From NCBI GenBank assembly GCA_947625675.1, contig CANQPH010000032.1, positions 1 through 35,175 of the forward strand: a stretch of 35,175 nucleotides of DNA, read 5' to 3'. The notes beneath the pieces are model-generated. The model saw only the letters and a list, made by a program, of their open reading frames with translations, was not told where the DNA came from and did not search any database. Source of the DNA: an uncultured Acetatifactor sp. (GTDB taxonomy: Bacteria; Bacillota; Clostridia; Lachnospirales; Lachnospiraceae). Shown one piece after another: positions 14,351 to 24,194 of this stretch (position 1 is the stretch's first letter; each line of letters begins with the position of its first letter). Made by a program: the position numbers and the translations under genes.

Positions 14351-15370
14351 ATGAAAGCGAAGTTAGACCAGATCAGGGAGCAGGCCCTGGCGCAGATTGC
14401 CAACAGCGACACCATGGAAAAGCTGAGCGAGGTCAGGGTGGCCGTCCTGGGCAAGAAGGGAGAATTGACCAGCGTGCTGAAGTCCATGAAGGACGTTCCC
14501 CCCGAGGAGAGGCCCCAGGTGGGGCAGTGGGTCAACGAGACCAGGCAGGAGATCGAGAAAAAATTGGAAGAGGCCCGCACGAAGATGGAGCGGGCCCTTC
14601 GGGAAGCCCGGCTGAAAGCGGAGGTCATCGACGTGACCCTGCCCGCCAAAAAGGCGGAATTGGGCCACAGGCATCCCAACACCATCGCCCTGGAGGAGAT
14701 CGAGCGGATCTTCGTGGGCATGGGCTACGAGGTGGTGGAAGGCCCCGAGGTGGAGACGGATTATTATAATTTCGAGGCCCTGAACATCCCGGCGGATCAT
14801 CCGGCCAAGGACGAGCAGGATACCTTCTACGTGACGGGGGATATTTTGCTGCGGACCCAGACCTCCGGCACCCAGGTGCACGAGATGGAGAAAGGCAAGC
14901 TTCCCATCCGCATGATTGCCCCCGGAAGAGTGTTCCGGGCCGACGAGGTGGACGCCACCCATTCTCCTTCTTTCCATCAGATCGAGGGCCTGGTCATCGA
15001 TAAACACATCACCTTCGCAGACCTGAAGGGCACCCTGGCCCAGTTCGCCAAGGAGCTGTTCGGGGAGGAGACCAGGGTGAAGTTCCGCCCCCATCATTTC
15101 CCTTTCACGGAGCCCAGTGCGGAGATGGACGTGTCCTGCTTCAAGTGCGGCGGCAAGGGCTGCAGGTTCTGCAAGGGCAGCGGCTGGATCGAGATCCTGG
15201 GCTGCGGCATGGTACATCCCAAGGTGCTCAAGATGAGCGGCATCGACCCGGATCAGTACACCGGCTTCGCTTTTGGATTGGGCCTGGAGCGTATCGCCCT
15301 GCTCAAGTACGAGATCGACGATATGCGCCTGTTGTATGAAAATGACGTGCGGTTCTTAAAGCAGTTCTGA
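14351..15370 (+). CDS. pheS: Phenylalanyl-tRNA synthetase alpha subunit
   Basis: The catalytic alpha chain of the (alpha-beta)2 enzyme that attaches phenylalanine to tRNA-Phe; 339 residues, normal length. It has an N-terminal coiled-coil arm (about 1-85), then class II motifs: motif 2 region FRADEVDATHSPSFHQIEG and motif 3 GFAFGLGLERIALLKY near the C-terminus. A four-Cys cluster CFKCGGKGCRFCKGSGW (from about residue 263) sits before motif 3, as in many Clostridia, and may bind zinc. The open frame extends upstream into the T-box, but the start at 14351 has AGAGAAG upstream and matches the family N-terminus. It is followed 27 bases later by pheT. Confidence 0.98.
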   Translation: MKAKLDQIREQALAQIANSDTMEKLSEVRVAVLGKKGELTSVLKSMKDVPPEERPQVGQWVNETRQEIEKKLEEARTKMERALREARLKAEVIDVTLPAKKAELGHRHPNTIALEEIERIFVGMGYEVVEGPEVETDYYNFEALNIPADHPAKDEQDTFYVTGDILLRTQTSGTQVHEMEKGKLPIRMIAPGRVFRADEVDATHSPSFHQIEGLVIDKHITFADLKGTLAQFAKELFGEETRVKFRPHHFPFTEPSAEMDVSCFKCGGKGCRFCKGSGWIEILGCGMVHPKVLKMSGIDPDQYTGFAFGLGLERIALLKYEIDDMRLLYENDVRFLKQF

Positions 15371-15397
15371 GAAACGGGAAGAAAGGAAAAGAAAAAT

Positions 15398-17818
15398 ATG
15401 AATACAGCATTATCATGGATCAAGGCTTATGTGCCGGAACTGGAGTGTACCGATCAGGAGTACTGCGACGCCATGACCCTGTCCGGCACCAAGGTGGAAG
15501 GCTATACGAGATTGGATAAAAATCTGGAAAAAATCGTGGTGGGAGAGATTCTTTCCATTGAAAAGCATCCCGACGCCGACAAGCTCATCGTCTGCCAGGT
15601 GAACATCGGCAGCGAAGTGCTCCAGATCGTGACGGGGGCTCCCAACGTGAACGTGGGGGACAAGGTGCCCGTGGTCCTGGACGGCGGCAGGGTGGCGGGA
15701 GGCCACGACGGCGGTCCCCTGCCGGAAAACGGCATCCCGATCAAGGCCGGAAAGCTGCGGGGGGTGCCTTCCAACGGGATGATGTGCTCCATCGAAGAGC
15801 TGGGCTCCTCCAGGGACATGTACCCGGAAGCGCCGGAAGAGGGAATCTATATTTTCCCCAAAGATGCGGAAGTGGGAGCAGATGCGGTGGAGCTCCTGGG
15901 CCTGCGGGACACGGTTTTTGAATACGAGATTACCAGCAACCGGGTGGACTGCTACAGTGTCCTGGGAATCGCCAGGGAGGCGGCGGCCACCTTCCGGAAG
16001 CCCTTCCATGCGCCGAAAGAGGAAGCGAAGGGCAACAGCGAGGACGCCCATGACTACGTGAGCGTGGAGGTGCTGGATCGGGATCTCTGTACCAGGTACT
16101 GCGCCAGGGTGGTGAAAAACATCAAGATCGGCCCTTCTCCCAAGTGGATGCAGAGGCGCTTGGCGGCCAGCGGCATCCGTCCCATCAACAATCTGGTGGA
16201 CATCACCAATTATGTGATGGAGGAGTACGGCCAGCCCATGCACGCTTTTGACCTGGACACGGTGGCGGGACACAAGATCATCGTGCGCAGGGCCAAGGAC
16301 GGGGACGTGTTCCAGACCCTGGACGGCCAGGTGCGGAAGCTGGACGGCGAAGTGCTGATGATCTGCGATGCGGAGAAGGAGATCGGCATCGCCGGCATCA
16401 TGGGCGGAGAAAACAGCAAGATCACGGACAACGTGCACACGGTGCTCTTCGAGGCGGCCACCTTCAACGGCCCCAACATTCGGAAATCCGCCAAGCGTCT
16501 GGGTCTTCGCACCGACGCTTCCGGAAAGTTCGAGAAGGGGCTGGATCCCAGGAATGCGGAAGCGGCCATCAACCGTGCCTGCAGGCTCATCGAGGAGCTG
16601 GAATGCGGCGAAGTGGTGGGCGGCATGGTGGATGTGAAGGAGCCTTTGGCGGAGCTTCGCCGGATCAAGCTGAATCCGGGCCGCATCAACAGTCTGCTGG
16701 GCACGGACGTGAGCAGGGAAGAAATGCTCGAGATCTTCAAACGGGAGGAATTGGTATATGACGAGGCGGCCAACGAGCTGATCATCCCCTCCTTCCGTCA
16801 GGATTTGGAAGGTTATGCGGACATTGCGGAGGAAGTGGCCAGGTTCCATGGCTACGACAAGATTCCCACCACTTTGCCCAGCGGGGAGGCTACCACGGGT
16901 AAGCTGTCCTACAAGCTGAGAATCGAGCAGAAGGCCAGGGACATTGCGGAATACTGCGGTTTCTCCCAGGGCATGTGCTATTCCTTTGAAAGTCCCAAGG
17001 TGTTCGACAAGCTGCTGCTGCCCGCAGATGACAAGCTTCGCCAGACCGTGACCATCTCCAACCCCCTGGGCGAGGATTTTTCCATCATGAGGACCCTGCC
17101 CCTGAACGGTATGCTGACCAGTCTGGCCACCAACTATAATCGCCGCAACAAGAACGTGAAGCTCTACGAACTGGGCAACATTTATCTTCCCAAGGCCCTG
17201 CCCCTGACGGAGCTGCCGGACGAGAGAATGCAGTTCACCCTGGGCTTCTACGGAGAAGGAGACTTCTTCACTTTGAAAGGCGTGGTGGAAGAGTTCCTGG
17301 GCAGCGTGGGTCTGCACAAAAAGCTGGTGTATGATCCCAAGGCGGGCAAGCCTTTCCTGCATCCCGGCAGACAGGCCCTGGTGGAATACGAAGGCGCCGT
17401 GCTGGGCTACCTGGGAGAGGTGCATCCGGACGTGCTGGACAATTATGAAATAGGGACCAAGGCTTATGTGGCCGTGCTGGATATGCCCAGCGTAATTCCT
17501 TTCACTACTTTTGACAGAAAATATACCGGCATCGCCAGATTCCCGGCGGTGAGCAGAGATATCAGCATGGTGGTGCCCAAGAATATCCTGGTGGGGCAGA
17601 TCGAGAAGATGATCGAGCAGCGGGGCGGCAAGATCCTGGAGAGCTATCAGCTGTTCGACATTTATGAAGGAAGCCAGATTCAGGAGGGCTACAAGTCCGT
17701 GGCCTATTCCATCACCTTCCGGGCCAAGGACAGAACTCTGGAGGAGAACGATATCACTGCGGTGATGAAGAAGATCCTGAACGGGCTGCGGCAGATGGGC
17801 ATAGAATTGAGACAGTAA
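15398..17818 (+). CDS. pheT: Phenylalanyl-tRNA synthetase beta subunit
   Basis: The 806-residue beta chain provides tRNA recognition and editing. Visible domains: an N-terminal EMAP/OB tRNA-binding domain (VGEILSIEKHPDADKLIVCQV, about 48-70, to about 155), the B3/B4 editing domain (GIRPINNLVDITNYVMEEYG; GIMGGENSKITD), B5 (about 405-475), a catalytic-like core, and the C-terminal ferredoxin-fold anticodon-binding domain (FPAVSRDISMVV, about 710-806). It is full length and in the T-box controlled operon with pheS. AAGGAAAAG precedes the ATG. Confidence 0.98.
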   Translation: MNTALSWIKAYVPELECTDQEYCDAMTLSGTKVEGYTRLDKNLEKIVVGEILSIEKHPDADKLIVCQVNIGSEVLQIVTGAPNVNVGDKVPVVLDGGRVAGGHDGGPLPENGIPIKAGKLRGVPSNGMMCSIEELGSSRDMYPEAPEEGIYIFPKDAEVGADAVELLGLRDTVFEYEITSNRVDCYSVLGIAREAAATFRKPFHAPKEEAKGNSEDAHDYVSVEVLDRDLCTRYCARVVKNIKIGPSPKWMQRRLAASGIRPINNLVDITNYVMEEYGQPMHAFDLDTVAGHKIIVRRAKDGDVFQTLDGQVRKLDGEVLMICDAEKEIGIAGIMGGENSKITDNVHTVLFEAATFNGPNIRKSAKRLGLRTDASGKFEKGLDPRNAEAAINRACRLIEELECGEVVGGMVDVKEPLAELRRIKLNPGRINSLLGTDVSREEMLEIFKREELVYDEAANELIIPSFRQDLEGYADIAEEVARFHGYDKIPTTLPSGEATTGKLSYKLRIEQKARDIAEYCGFSQGMCYSFESPKVFDKLLLPADDKLRQTVTISNPLGEDFSIMRTLPLNGMLTSLATNYNRRNKNVKLYELGNIYLPKALPLTELPDERMQFTLGFYGEGDFFTLKGVVEEFLGSVGLHKKLVYDPKAGKPFLHPGRQALVEYEGAVLGYLGEVHPDVLDNYEIGTKAYVAVLDMPSVIPFTTFDRKYTGIARFPAVSRDISMVVPKNILVGQIEKMIEQRGGKILESYQLFDIYEGSQIQEGYKSVAYSITFRAKDRTLEENDITAVMKKILNGLRQMGIELRQ

Positions 17819-17828
17819 TGGAGGAAAT

Positions 17829-19343
17829 ATGGAAAAGAAGAATGTCTGGGAGACTTATGAAGAGGCGCAGCTTGCCGAGCTGGAGGCGCTGTGCGGAGAA
17901 TATAGAGATTTTTTGGATCATGGCAAGACGGAGCGGGAGTGCGTCGACAGCATCGTGAACGCCATCGAGGCCGCAGACTATGAGGAGCTGGAGGCCGCAG
18001 TGAAGCAGGGGAAGACCCTGAAAGCCGGGGACAAGGTGTACAGCGTCTGCATGAACAAGTCCATCGCCATGTTCCAGATCGGCAGGAAGCCCATGACGGA
18101 GGGCATGAACATCCTGGGGGCCCACATCGACAGCCCCAGGCTGGACATCAAGCAGAACCCCGTGTACGAGGACGGGGGCTTCGCCTATCTGGATACCCAT
18201 TATTACGGGGGTGTGAAGAAATATCAGTGGGTGACCCTTCCCTTGGCGCTTCACGGCGTGGTGGTGAAAAAGGACGGCACGGTGATCGAGGTGAATATCG
18301 GGGAAGACGAGGAAGATCCCGTATTTTTCATTTCCGACCTGTTGGTTCATCTCTCTCAGGAGCAGTTGGAGAAGAAGGCTGCCAAGGTGATCGAGGGAGA
18401 AGCCCTGGATATCATCATCGGCAACCGCCCCATCCGCCTGGGGAAGCAGGAGGATGGCGGGGAGAAATCCCAGGAGAGCTGCTGCGACGGGGAAATGCTC
18501 CAGGAATGCTGTTGCGCTTCGGGAGAAACTCAGGATGAGACCCAGGCGAAGAAGGCCAAGGATGCCAGGAACGCCAAGGACGCGGTGAAGGCTGGAGTTC
18601 TGGACATCCTGAAGGCCCAGTACGGCATAGAAGAAGAGGACTTTATTTCCGCAGAGCTGGAAGTGGTGCCTGCCGGAAAGGCTAGAGAGGCCGGTCTGGA
18701 TCGGAGTATGATCCTGGCCTATGGCCAGGACGACCGGGTGTGCGCCTTCACCTCCATGAAGGCCATGCTGGACACCGGAGTGACGGAGCGCACTCTGTGC
18801 TGTATCCTGGTGGACAAGGAAGAGATCGGTTCCGTGGGCGCTACCGGCATGCAGTCCCGCTTTTTTGAAAATGCGGTGGCGGAGGTGCTGAATCTCTGCG
18901 GAGAGTACAGCGAACTGAATCTGCGCCGGTGCCTGGCCCGCTGCTGTATGCTTTCCTCCGATGTGAGCAGCACCTTTGATCCCTCTTACGCCGGATGCTT
19001 TGACCGCAAGAACGTGGCCTATCTGGGCGGCGGCATGGTGCTGAACAAGTTCACGGGTTCCCGGGGCAAATCCGGTTCCAATGATGCCAATGCGGAATAT
19101 CTGGCCCAGATCCGCAGGATTTATGAAGAAAAGTCCATTCATTTCCAGACGGCGGAGTTGAGCAAGGTGGATGTGGGCGGCGGCGGAACCATCGCTTACA
19201 TTCTGGCCCTGTACGGCATGAACGTCATCGACAGCGGCGTGGCGGTGCTGAGCATGCACGCCCCCTGGGAGGCCACCAGCAAGGCGGATATCTATGAGAC
19301 CTATCGCGGTTACCGCGCATTTGTGGAAGGAGCTATTTGCTAG
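17829..19343 (+). CDS. M18-family aminopeptidase
   Basis: A cytosolic metallo-aminopeptidase of the M18 family. The HxD zinc motif is H99-I-D101 in [11 protein letters not shown]; further conserved blocks are [32 protein letters not shown] and [11 protein letters not shown], then SMHAPWE near the end. The protein is 504 residues, longer than typical, because of an insert at about residues 212-257 that is Cys/Glu-rich then Lys/Ala-rich ([16 protein letters not shown], then [13 protein letters not shown]) and looks like an acquired low-complexity segment in a surface loop. GGAGG precedes the ATG 10 bases after pheT, so it is probably in the same transcript. Its stop codon overlaps the queA start. 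Confidence 0.92.
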   Translation: MEKKNVWETYEEAQLAELEALCGEYRDFLDHGKTERECVDSIVNAIEAADYEELEAAVKQGKTLKAGDKVYSVCMNKSIAMFQIGRKPMTEGMNILGAHIDSPRLDIKQNPVYEDGGFAYLDTHYYGGVKKYQWVTLPLALHGVVVKKDGTVIEVNIGEDEEDPVFFISDLLVHLSQEQLEKKAAKVIEGEALDIIIGNRPIRLGKQEDGGEKSQESCCDGEMLQECCCASGETQDETQAKKAKDARNAKDAVKAGVLDILKAQYGIEEEDFISAELEVVPAGKAREAGLDRSMILAYGQDDRVCAFTSMKAMLDTGVTERTLCCILVDKEEIGSVGATGMQSRFFENAVAEVLNLCGEYSELNLRRCLARCCMLSSDVSSTFDPSYAGCFDRKNVAYLGGGMVLNKFTGSRGKSGSNDANAEYLAQIRRIYEEKSIHFQTAELSKVDVGGGGTIAYILALYGMNVIDSGVAVLSMHAPWEATSKADIYETYRGYRAFVEGAIC

Positions 19344-20377
19344 TGGAGCAGTTGTTAAAGTCAGATTTTTATTTTGAACTGCCTCAGGAACTCATTGCCC
19401 AGGATCCCCTGGAGGACCGTTCCTCTTCCCGGCTTCTCGTGCTGGACAAGCGGACGGGGGCCGTCTCCCATCATGTGTTCCGGGAGGTGGCGGATTTCCT
19501 GCACCCGGGGGATTGCCTGGTGCTGAACAATACGAAGGTGATTCCCGCCAGGCTTTTAGGGGAACGGGAGGGCACCGGCGCTCATGTGGAAGTGCTGCTC
19601 CTGAAGCGCAGGGAAGGGGACGTGTGGGAGACCCTGGTGCGTCCCGGCAAAAAATGCCGCCCCGGTACGAGGCTCCTTTTCGGAGACGGTCTGCTGCGGG
19701 CCCAGGTTCTGGAAGTGGTGGAGGAGGGCAACCGCCTGATCCGGTTTGAATATGAGGGAATCTTCGAAGAGGTGCTGGACCGGCTGGGGGAAATGCCCCT
19801 GCCTCCCTATATCACCCACAAACTGAAGGACAAGGACCGTTACCAGACGGTCTATGCCAAATACGAGGGGTCGGCGGCGGCCCCTACCGCCGGTCTGCAT
19901 TTCACCAAAGAGCTGCTGCGGCAGATCGAGGAAGCCGGGGTGGAGATCGCCTATGTGACCCTTCACGTGGGGCTGGGAACCTTCCGCCCCGTGAAGGAAG
20001 AGAACGTGTTGGATCATCATATGCATTCCGAATACTATGAGGTGACGGAGGAAGCGGCGGAGAAGATCAACCGTACCCGGGAACGGGGCGGACGGGTGAT
20101 CTGCGTGGGCACCACCAGCTGCCGCACGGTGGAAAGCGCAGCGGACGAAACCGGTCGGGTGCAGCCTGGCTGCGGCAATACGGAAATCTTCATTTATCCG
20201 GGCTATCGTTTCAAAGTGTTGGACGCCCTGATCACCAATTTTCATTTGCCGGAATCCACCCTGGTGATGCTGGTGTCGGCCCTGGCGGGGCGGGAGAACG
20301 TTCTGAACGCCTACCAGGAGGCCATCCGGGAACGGTATAGGTTTTATAGTTTCGGAGACGTAATGATGGTGCTATAA
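19337..20377 (+). CDS. queA: S-adenosylmethionine:tRNA ribosyltransferase-isomerase
   Basis: QueA transfers and isomerises the ribose of SAM onto preQ1 in tRNA to make epoxyqueuosine. Diagnostic blocks: [16 protein letters not shown] start ([24 protein letters not shown]), [42 protein letters not shown], and [19 protein letters not shown]. Length 346, normal. The start is not an ATG: a TTG at 19337 has GGAAGGAG six bases upstream and overlaps the stop codon of the aminopeptidase gene; a GTG at 19343 is the alternative. No other queuosine genes are in the window. Confidence 0.96.
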   Translation: MLVEQLLKSDFYFELPQELIAQDPLEDRSSSRLLVLDKRTGAVSHHVFREVADFLHPGDCLVLNNTKVIPARLLGEREGTGAHVEVLLLKRREGDVWETLVRPGKKCRPGTRLLFGDGLLRAQVLEVVEEGNRLIRFEYEGIFEEVLDRLGEMPLPPYITHKLKDKDRYQTVYAKYEGSAAAPTAGLHFTKELLRQIEEAGVEIAYVTLHVGLGTFRPVKEENVLDHHMHSEYYEVTEEAAEKINRTRERGGRVICVGTTSCRTVESAADETGRVQPGCGNTEIFIYPGYRFKVLDALITNFHLPESTLVMLVSALAGRENVLNAYQEAIRERYRFYSFGDVMMVL

Positions 20378-20540
20378 ACAAATGCCGGGTGGTTTTTGGG
20401 GCGGCATGGTTTCGAAAGCTAGCCAAAGCACGTTTTAGAAGTTTGGTAAAGCATGGTCCCGGTAGTTTGGGGTGGCATGGCATAATTTCAAAAGCTGTAA
20501 GCAGCATGCAATAAAGAGTAAGAGGAAAGGCGTTAGGTTC

Positions 20541-21077
20541 ATGAATTTTCCCGGCAAGTCCATACAAACTGGAAAATGGAATCCCAAAATATTGGTCAGC
20601 GGAGTGTGTCTCGTTCTGCTGATCGGCCTCTATTGCCTGATTTTTGCATTTTCGGATCAGGATGCGGAGGCCTCCGGCAGCCTGAGCACCCTGGTCACGG
20701 AGAAATGCGTGAGGATCGTGAATACCCTGGCCCATAGGAACTGGTCCGATGCGCTCATGAAGAGCATGGTGGATTATCTGGAGCATCCGGTGCGCAAGCT
20801 GGCCCATTTCAGCGAATATGCGATGATGGGTGCGCTGCTTTACGGCATGTGGCGTCCCTGGAAGCAGCGGGGGAAAAAGCTGTACCTACTGATCGTTTCG
20901 TGGGTGTTTCTGTCCGCATTTCTGGATGAGCTCCATCAATATTTTGTGCCGGGAAGATATGCCAATTTCCTGGACGTGTTCCTGGACACCTTCGGCGGCT
21001 GCTGCGGCATGGCGTTTTGTGTTTTGGTGGAAAAAATATGGCGGAGATGGCGGCGGAAGTTGGCGGGGAAAGTTTAA
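20541..21077 (+). CDS. VanZ-like membrane protein
   Basis: The 178-residue product has about four hydrophobic segments (near 20-40, 95-112, 115-132 and 145-165). It carries the VanZ-family signature: [11 protein letters not shown] after the first helix, [17 protein letters not shown], then [11 protein letters not shown] from residue 129, followed by [12 protein letters not shown]. VanZ gives low-level teicoplanin resistance in enterococci; most chromosomal homologues have no defined role. AGAGGAAAGG lies about ten bases before the ATG at 20541. The spacer 20378-20540 holds two copies of a GGGG(C/T)GGCATGG motif and no gene. Confidence 0.85.
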   Translation: MNFPGKSIQTGKWNPKILVSGVCLVLLIGLYCLIFAFSDQDAEASGSLSTLVTEKCVRIVNTLAHRNWSDALMKSMVDYLEHPVRKLAHFSEYAMMGALLYGMWRPWKQRGKKLYLLIVSWVFLSAFLDELHQYFVPGRYANFLDVFLDTFGGCCGMAFCVLVEKIWRRWRRKLAGKV

Positions 21078-21079
21078 GT

Positions 21080-22573
21080 ATGAGAATGTATGATATCATT
21101 ATGAAAAAACGGAACGGCGGGGCTCTGAGCCGGGAAGAGATTCAATTTTTCATCCAGGGCTATACGGCCGGGGAAATCCCGGATTATCAGGCTTCCGCCC
21201 TGATGATGGCCATTTATTTTCAGGGGATGAACGAGGAGGAGACACTGGAACTGACCCTGGCCATGGCCCGCAGCGGAGACATGCTGGATCTGTCCGGCAT
21301 CCGGGGGATCAAGGTGGACAAGCACAGCACCGGCGGCGTGGGGGACAAGACTTCTCTGGCCCTGACGCCCATGGTGGCGGCCTGCGGCATTCCGGTGGCC
21401 AAGATGAGCGGCAGAGGGCTGGGACATACCGGAGGGACCATCGACAAGCTGGAGAGCTTTCCGGGGTTCACCACCAGCCTTACGGAGGAGCAGTTCCTGC
21501 GCAACGTGAACGAGATCGGCATCGCCATCATGGGACAGACGGCGGACCTGGCCCCGGCAGACAAGAAGCTCTATGCCCTCCGGGACGTGACGGCCACGGT
21601 GGACAACATGTCCCTGATCGCCAGTTCCATCATGAGCAAGAAGCTGGCGGCAGGAGCGAACGCCATCGTGCTGGATGTGAAGACCGGCAGCGGCGCTTTT
21701 ATGAAAAAAGAGGAGGACGCCCTGGCTCTGGCGGAAGAGATGGTGCGCATCGGCAGACAGGCGGGACGGACCACCGTTGCCGTGGTGTCCGACATGGATC
21801 AGCCTTTGGGCCGTGCGGTGGGCAACGCCCTGGAGGTGAAGGAAGCCATCGAGACCCTGCAGGGCAGGGGGCCGGAGGATTTCACGGAGCTGTGCATGAC
21901 TCTGGGCAGTCAGATGCTCCTGGCCGGGTCCAGGGCGCAGGCCGGGGCGGGACTGAGTGCCCCGATGGAGGCGCAGGGCGAAGCGGGAACAGATGCCCGT
22001 TCAAGGGCCCAGGCCGGGGCGGGACTGTGTGCCTCGATGGAGGTGCAGGGCGAAGCGGGAACGGATGCCCGTTCAAAGGCCCAGGCCGGGGCGGGACTGA
22101 GTGATCGGACGGAGTCCCAGTCTGGAACTTTAAGCGAGGAAGAGGCCAGGCAGATGCTGCGGAAAGCGATTGAGGACGGCAGCGCCCTGCGGAAGCTGGC
22201 CCAATTTGTGGAGGCCCAGGGCGGGGATCCTGCGGCGGTTTACCATCCGGAGCTTTTGCCCCGGGCGTCCATCATTAGGCCCGTTCCATCGCCGGAGGAA
22301 GGGTACGTGGCCTGGATCGCCTGTGATGAGGTGGGCATGGCGTCCCTTCTGCTGGGCGGAGGACGGGAGACCAAGGATTCCGAGATCGACCTGTCCGTGG
22401 GACTGGTGCTGGCCGCCAAGACAGGGGATTACGTGCAAAAAGGGCAGCCCCTGGCCTGGCTCCACGCCAATGACGAGAAAAAGGCGGCGGAGGCCCGGGA
22501 CCGTTTTCTGGGGGCCTATACGTTCTCCCAAGAAGCGGTGCCCAGGGCTCCTTTGATCAAAAAAATCCTGTGA
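21080..22573 (+). CDS. pdp: Pyrimidine-nucleoside phosphorylase with tandem-repeat insert
   Basis: Catalyses phosphorolysis of uridine, thymidine and deoxyuridine for pyrimidine salvage. Family motifs: [20 protein letters not shown] (about 78-97, phosphate binding) and [17 protein letters not shown] (about 110-126), then [12 protein letters not shown] and the C-terminal [19 protein letters not shown] barrel-sandwich domain. The protein is 497 residues against the usual 430-440; the excess is a tandem repeat at about residues 283-342 (Arg/Ala/Gly-rich, 24-residue unit) placed in the linker before the C-terminal domain. Start 21080 follows GGGGAAAG and lies two bases after the VanZ stop codon; the longer open frame overlaps VanZ. 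Confidence 0.95.
   Translation: MRMYDIIMKKRNGGALSREEIQFFIQGYTAGEIPDYQASALMMAIYFQGMNEEETLELTLAMARSGDMLDLSGIRGIKVDKHSTGGVGDKTSLALTPMVAACGIPVAKMSGRGLGHTGGTIDKLESFPGFTTSLTEEQFLRNVNEIGIAIMGQTADLAPADKKLYALRDVTATVDNMSLIASSIMSKKLAAGANAIVLDVKTGSGAFMKKEEDALALAEEMVRIGRQAGRTTVAVVSDMDQPLGRAVGNALEVKEAIETLQGRGPEDFTELCMTLGSQMLLAGSRAQAGAGLSAPMEAQGEAGTDARSRAQAGAGLCASMEVQGEAGTDARSKAQAGAGLSDRTESQSGTLSEEEARQMLRKAIEDGSALRKLAQFVEAQGGDPAAVYHPELLPRASIIRPVPSPEEGYVAWIACDEVGMASLLLGGGRETKDSEIDLSVGLVLAAKTGDYVQKGQPLAWLHANDEKKAAEARDRFLGAYTFSQEAVPRAPLIKKIL
21929..22104 (+). repeat. 72-bp tandem repeat inside pdp
   Basis: Two complete 72-base units (21929-22000 and 22001-22072) and a third partial one (22073-22104) begin with TC(C/A)AGGGC(G/C)CAGGCCGGGG. 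They differ by a handful of substitutions and no indels, so each adds exactly 24 codons. Confidence 0.92.
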
Positions 22574-22610
22574 GGTTCATATCTTCCATTTCCTGGGAAT
22601 ATATTGAACC

Positions 22611-22892
22611 ATGAAAAAATCATCCCGTTTTGCAAAAAAGAAAGAATCTTTGGTGGAGTCGCTGCAGCTGCCCCGGGACGTTTGTCTGGGGGCTCTGCGG
22701 GTGACTTTGACCGGCAGCAGCGAGGCCTGGATCGAAAACTACAGGGGGATCCTGGAATATACCGGGCAGACCATTCTGCTCCAGGGCAAGACCTGCCAGG
22801 TCCGTTTTGAAGGCAACGGACTGTCCATCGATTATTATACCAACGAAGACATGAAGATCAGCGGCCGCATCGCAGCGGTGCGGTATCTATAG
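22611..22892 (+). CDS. yqfC: Sporulation protein YqfC
   Basis: The 93-residue product matches YqfC throughout: SLQLPRDVCLGALRVTLTGS, then IENYRGILEYT, and an end block of GNGLSIDYYTNEDMKISGRI. In Bacillus it is made in the mother cell under sigma-E and is paired with yqfD, as here 36 bases downstream. The start lacks a clear ribosome-binding site (GGGAA lies about 11 bases away) and is immediately preceded by an inverted repeat GGTTCA/TGAACC (22574-22610). Confidence 0.93.
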   Translation: MKKSSRFAKKKESLVESLQLPRDVCLGALRVTLTGSSEAWIENYRGILEYTGQTILLQGKTCQVRFEGNGLSIDYYTNEDMKISGRIAAVRYL

Positions 22893-22928
22893 CGGCGGGA
22901 AACGGGGCGGAAGGAGCAGGATACATAC

Positions 22929-24173
22929 ATGATCAAAGCGATTCGATATCTCAGGGGATATGTGCGGATCCGGGTCTGGGGAACCGCACCGGAACGATTT
23001 ATGAACTTGTGCAGCATGCGGGACATCCTGCTGTGGGACATTGTACAGGACGGGGATGTGTCCGTCATGAACATCAGCATTCAGGGGTTCCGAAAACTGC
23101 GGCCCATCGTCCGCAAGACGGGAACCAGGGTAGCCATTCTGGAAAAGAATGGACTACCTTTTTTTATGCCCGTGTTGTGGAAGCGAAAGGTGTTCCTCCT
23201 GGGGTTCCTTCTGTGCCTGTGCTTCTGGATCTTTTCCTCTTTTTTTATCTGGGATATTGAACTGACCGGCAACTATCGGATCACGGAGGATGTTTTCCTG
23301 GATTACCTGAAGCGGCAGGAGGTGACCATCGGTATGCGGAAGCAGGAGTTGGACATCAATTCCCTGGAAAAAGGCATCCGCAGGCAGTTCCCGGAGGTCA
23401 CCTGGGCCTCCGCCAGGCTGGACGGCACGAAGCTGCTGATCCAAATCAAGGAGAACGAGACCGCTTCCGTCCTTCCGGAACCGGCGGAAGAAGGGGGAAA
23501 AGATCTGGTGGCCGCCTGCGAAGGCACCATTGTGGCCATGATCGTTCGAAGCGGTGTGCCCAAGGTGTCTATCGGGGACGTGGTGACGGAGGGGACGGTG
23601 CTGGTGGAAGGAAAGGTGCCGGTCTACAACGAGGACGCCACGGTGCGGGAGTATCAATACGTGGTCAGCGATGCGGACATTGTGATAGAGCATGGGGAGG
23701 CCCGGCAGGAGACCTTGCCTTTCACTTACATACGGAAGGAATATACCGGCAGGACCAAAGTGAGGTATTTCCTGCGGGCGGGGGATCGGGAATTAAGGTG
23801 GGACGAGGAACAGCCCTTCCTGGTCTATGACAGTGTGATTCGGGAAAAGACACCGGCACTGTTTGAAAAATTGTCCCTTCCGGTATCCGCAGGCAGCATC
23901 ACCCACCGGGAATATCAGAACGTGGAGCACATTTACAGCCGGAAAGAGGCCGAAGAGCTGCTTTTAGAGAAAATTAAGGATTTTTTTGCAAGTTTGGAGG
24001 AAAAAGGGGTACAAATTATTGAAAAAGATGTTACAATAAAGAGGGGTTCTGAAGCCTGGGTCCTGGACGCCTCCCTGGTGCTCCGGGAAAACGCTTACAG
24101 ACAGGAAGATACCCCTTTGGAAAGTACGGAATCATCGGGAGAAACGGACGGGCAGGGAGAAGCCGGTCAGTAA
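22929..24173 (+). CDS. yqfD: Sporulation protein YqfD
   Basis: The 414-residue product has the YqfD layout: a soluble N-terminal domain (RGYVRIRVWGTAPERFMNLC), one strongly hydrophobic segment (about 86-108) followed by a FtsQ/POTRA-like extracytoplasmic part (IWDIELTGNYRITEDVFLDYL), then the long YqfD domain (ACEGTIVAMIVRSGVPKVSIGD). It carries a low-complexity Glu/Ser/Gly C-terminal tail. AAGGAG precedes the ATG by 12 bases. It works with YqfC in sporulation in Firmicutes; its molecular role is not established. Confidence 0.93.
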   Translation: MIKAIRYLRGYVRIRVWGTAPERFMNLCSMRDILLWDIVQDGDVSVMNISIQGFRKLRPIVRKTGTRVAILEKNGLPFFMPVLWKRKVFLLGFLLCLCFWIFSSFFIWDIELTGNYRITEDVFLDYLKRQEVTIGMRKQELDINSLEKGIRRQFPEVTWASARLDGTKLLIQIKENETASVLPEPAEEGGKDLVAACEGTIVAMIVRSGVPKVSIGDVVTEGTVLVEGKVPVYNEDATVREYQYVVSDADIVIEHGEARQETLPFTYIRKEYTGRTKVRYFLRAGDRELRWDEEQPFLVYDSVIREKTPALFEKLSLPVSAGSITHREYQNVEHIYSRKEAEELLLEKIKDFFASLEEKGVQIIEKDVTIKRGSEAWVLDASLVLRENAYRQEDTPLESTESSGETDGQGEAGQ

Positions 24174-24194
24174 AGCCCGAGAATGCGAGGTAGA

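Noticed and set aside
15413..17425. Long reverse-strand open frame of 670 residues opposite pheT
   Set aside because: It is the antisense shadow of a well-supported GC-rich gene; its composition (His/Gln/Val rich) has no recognisable domain.
20378..20540. Terminator after queA
   Set aside because: ATGCCG/CGGCAT can pair, but there is no T tract and the loop is long; only repeated GGCATGG motifs are evident.
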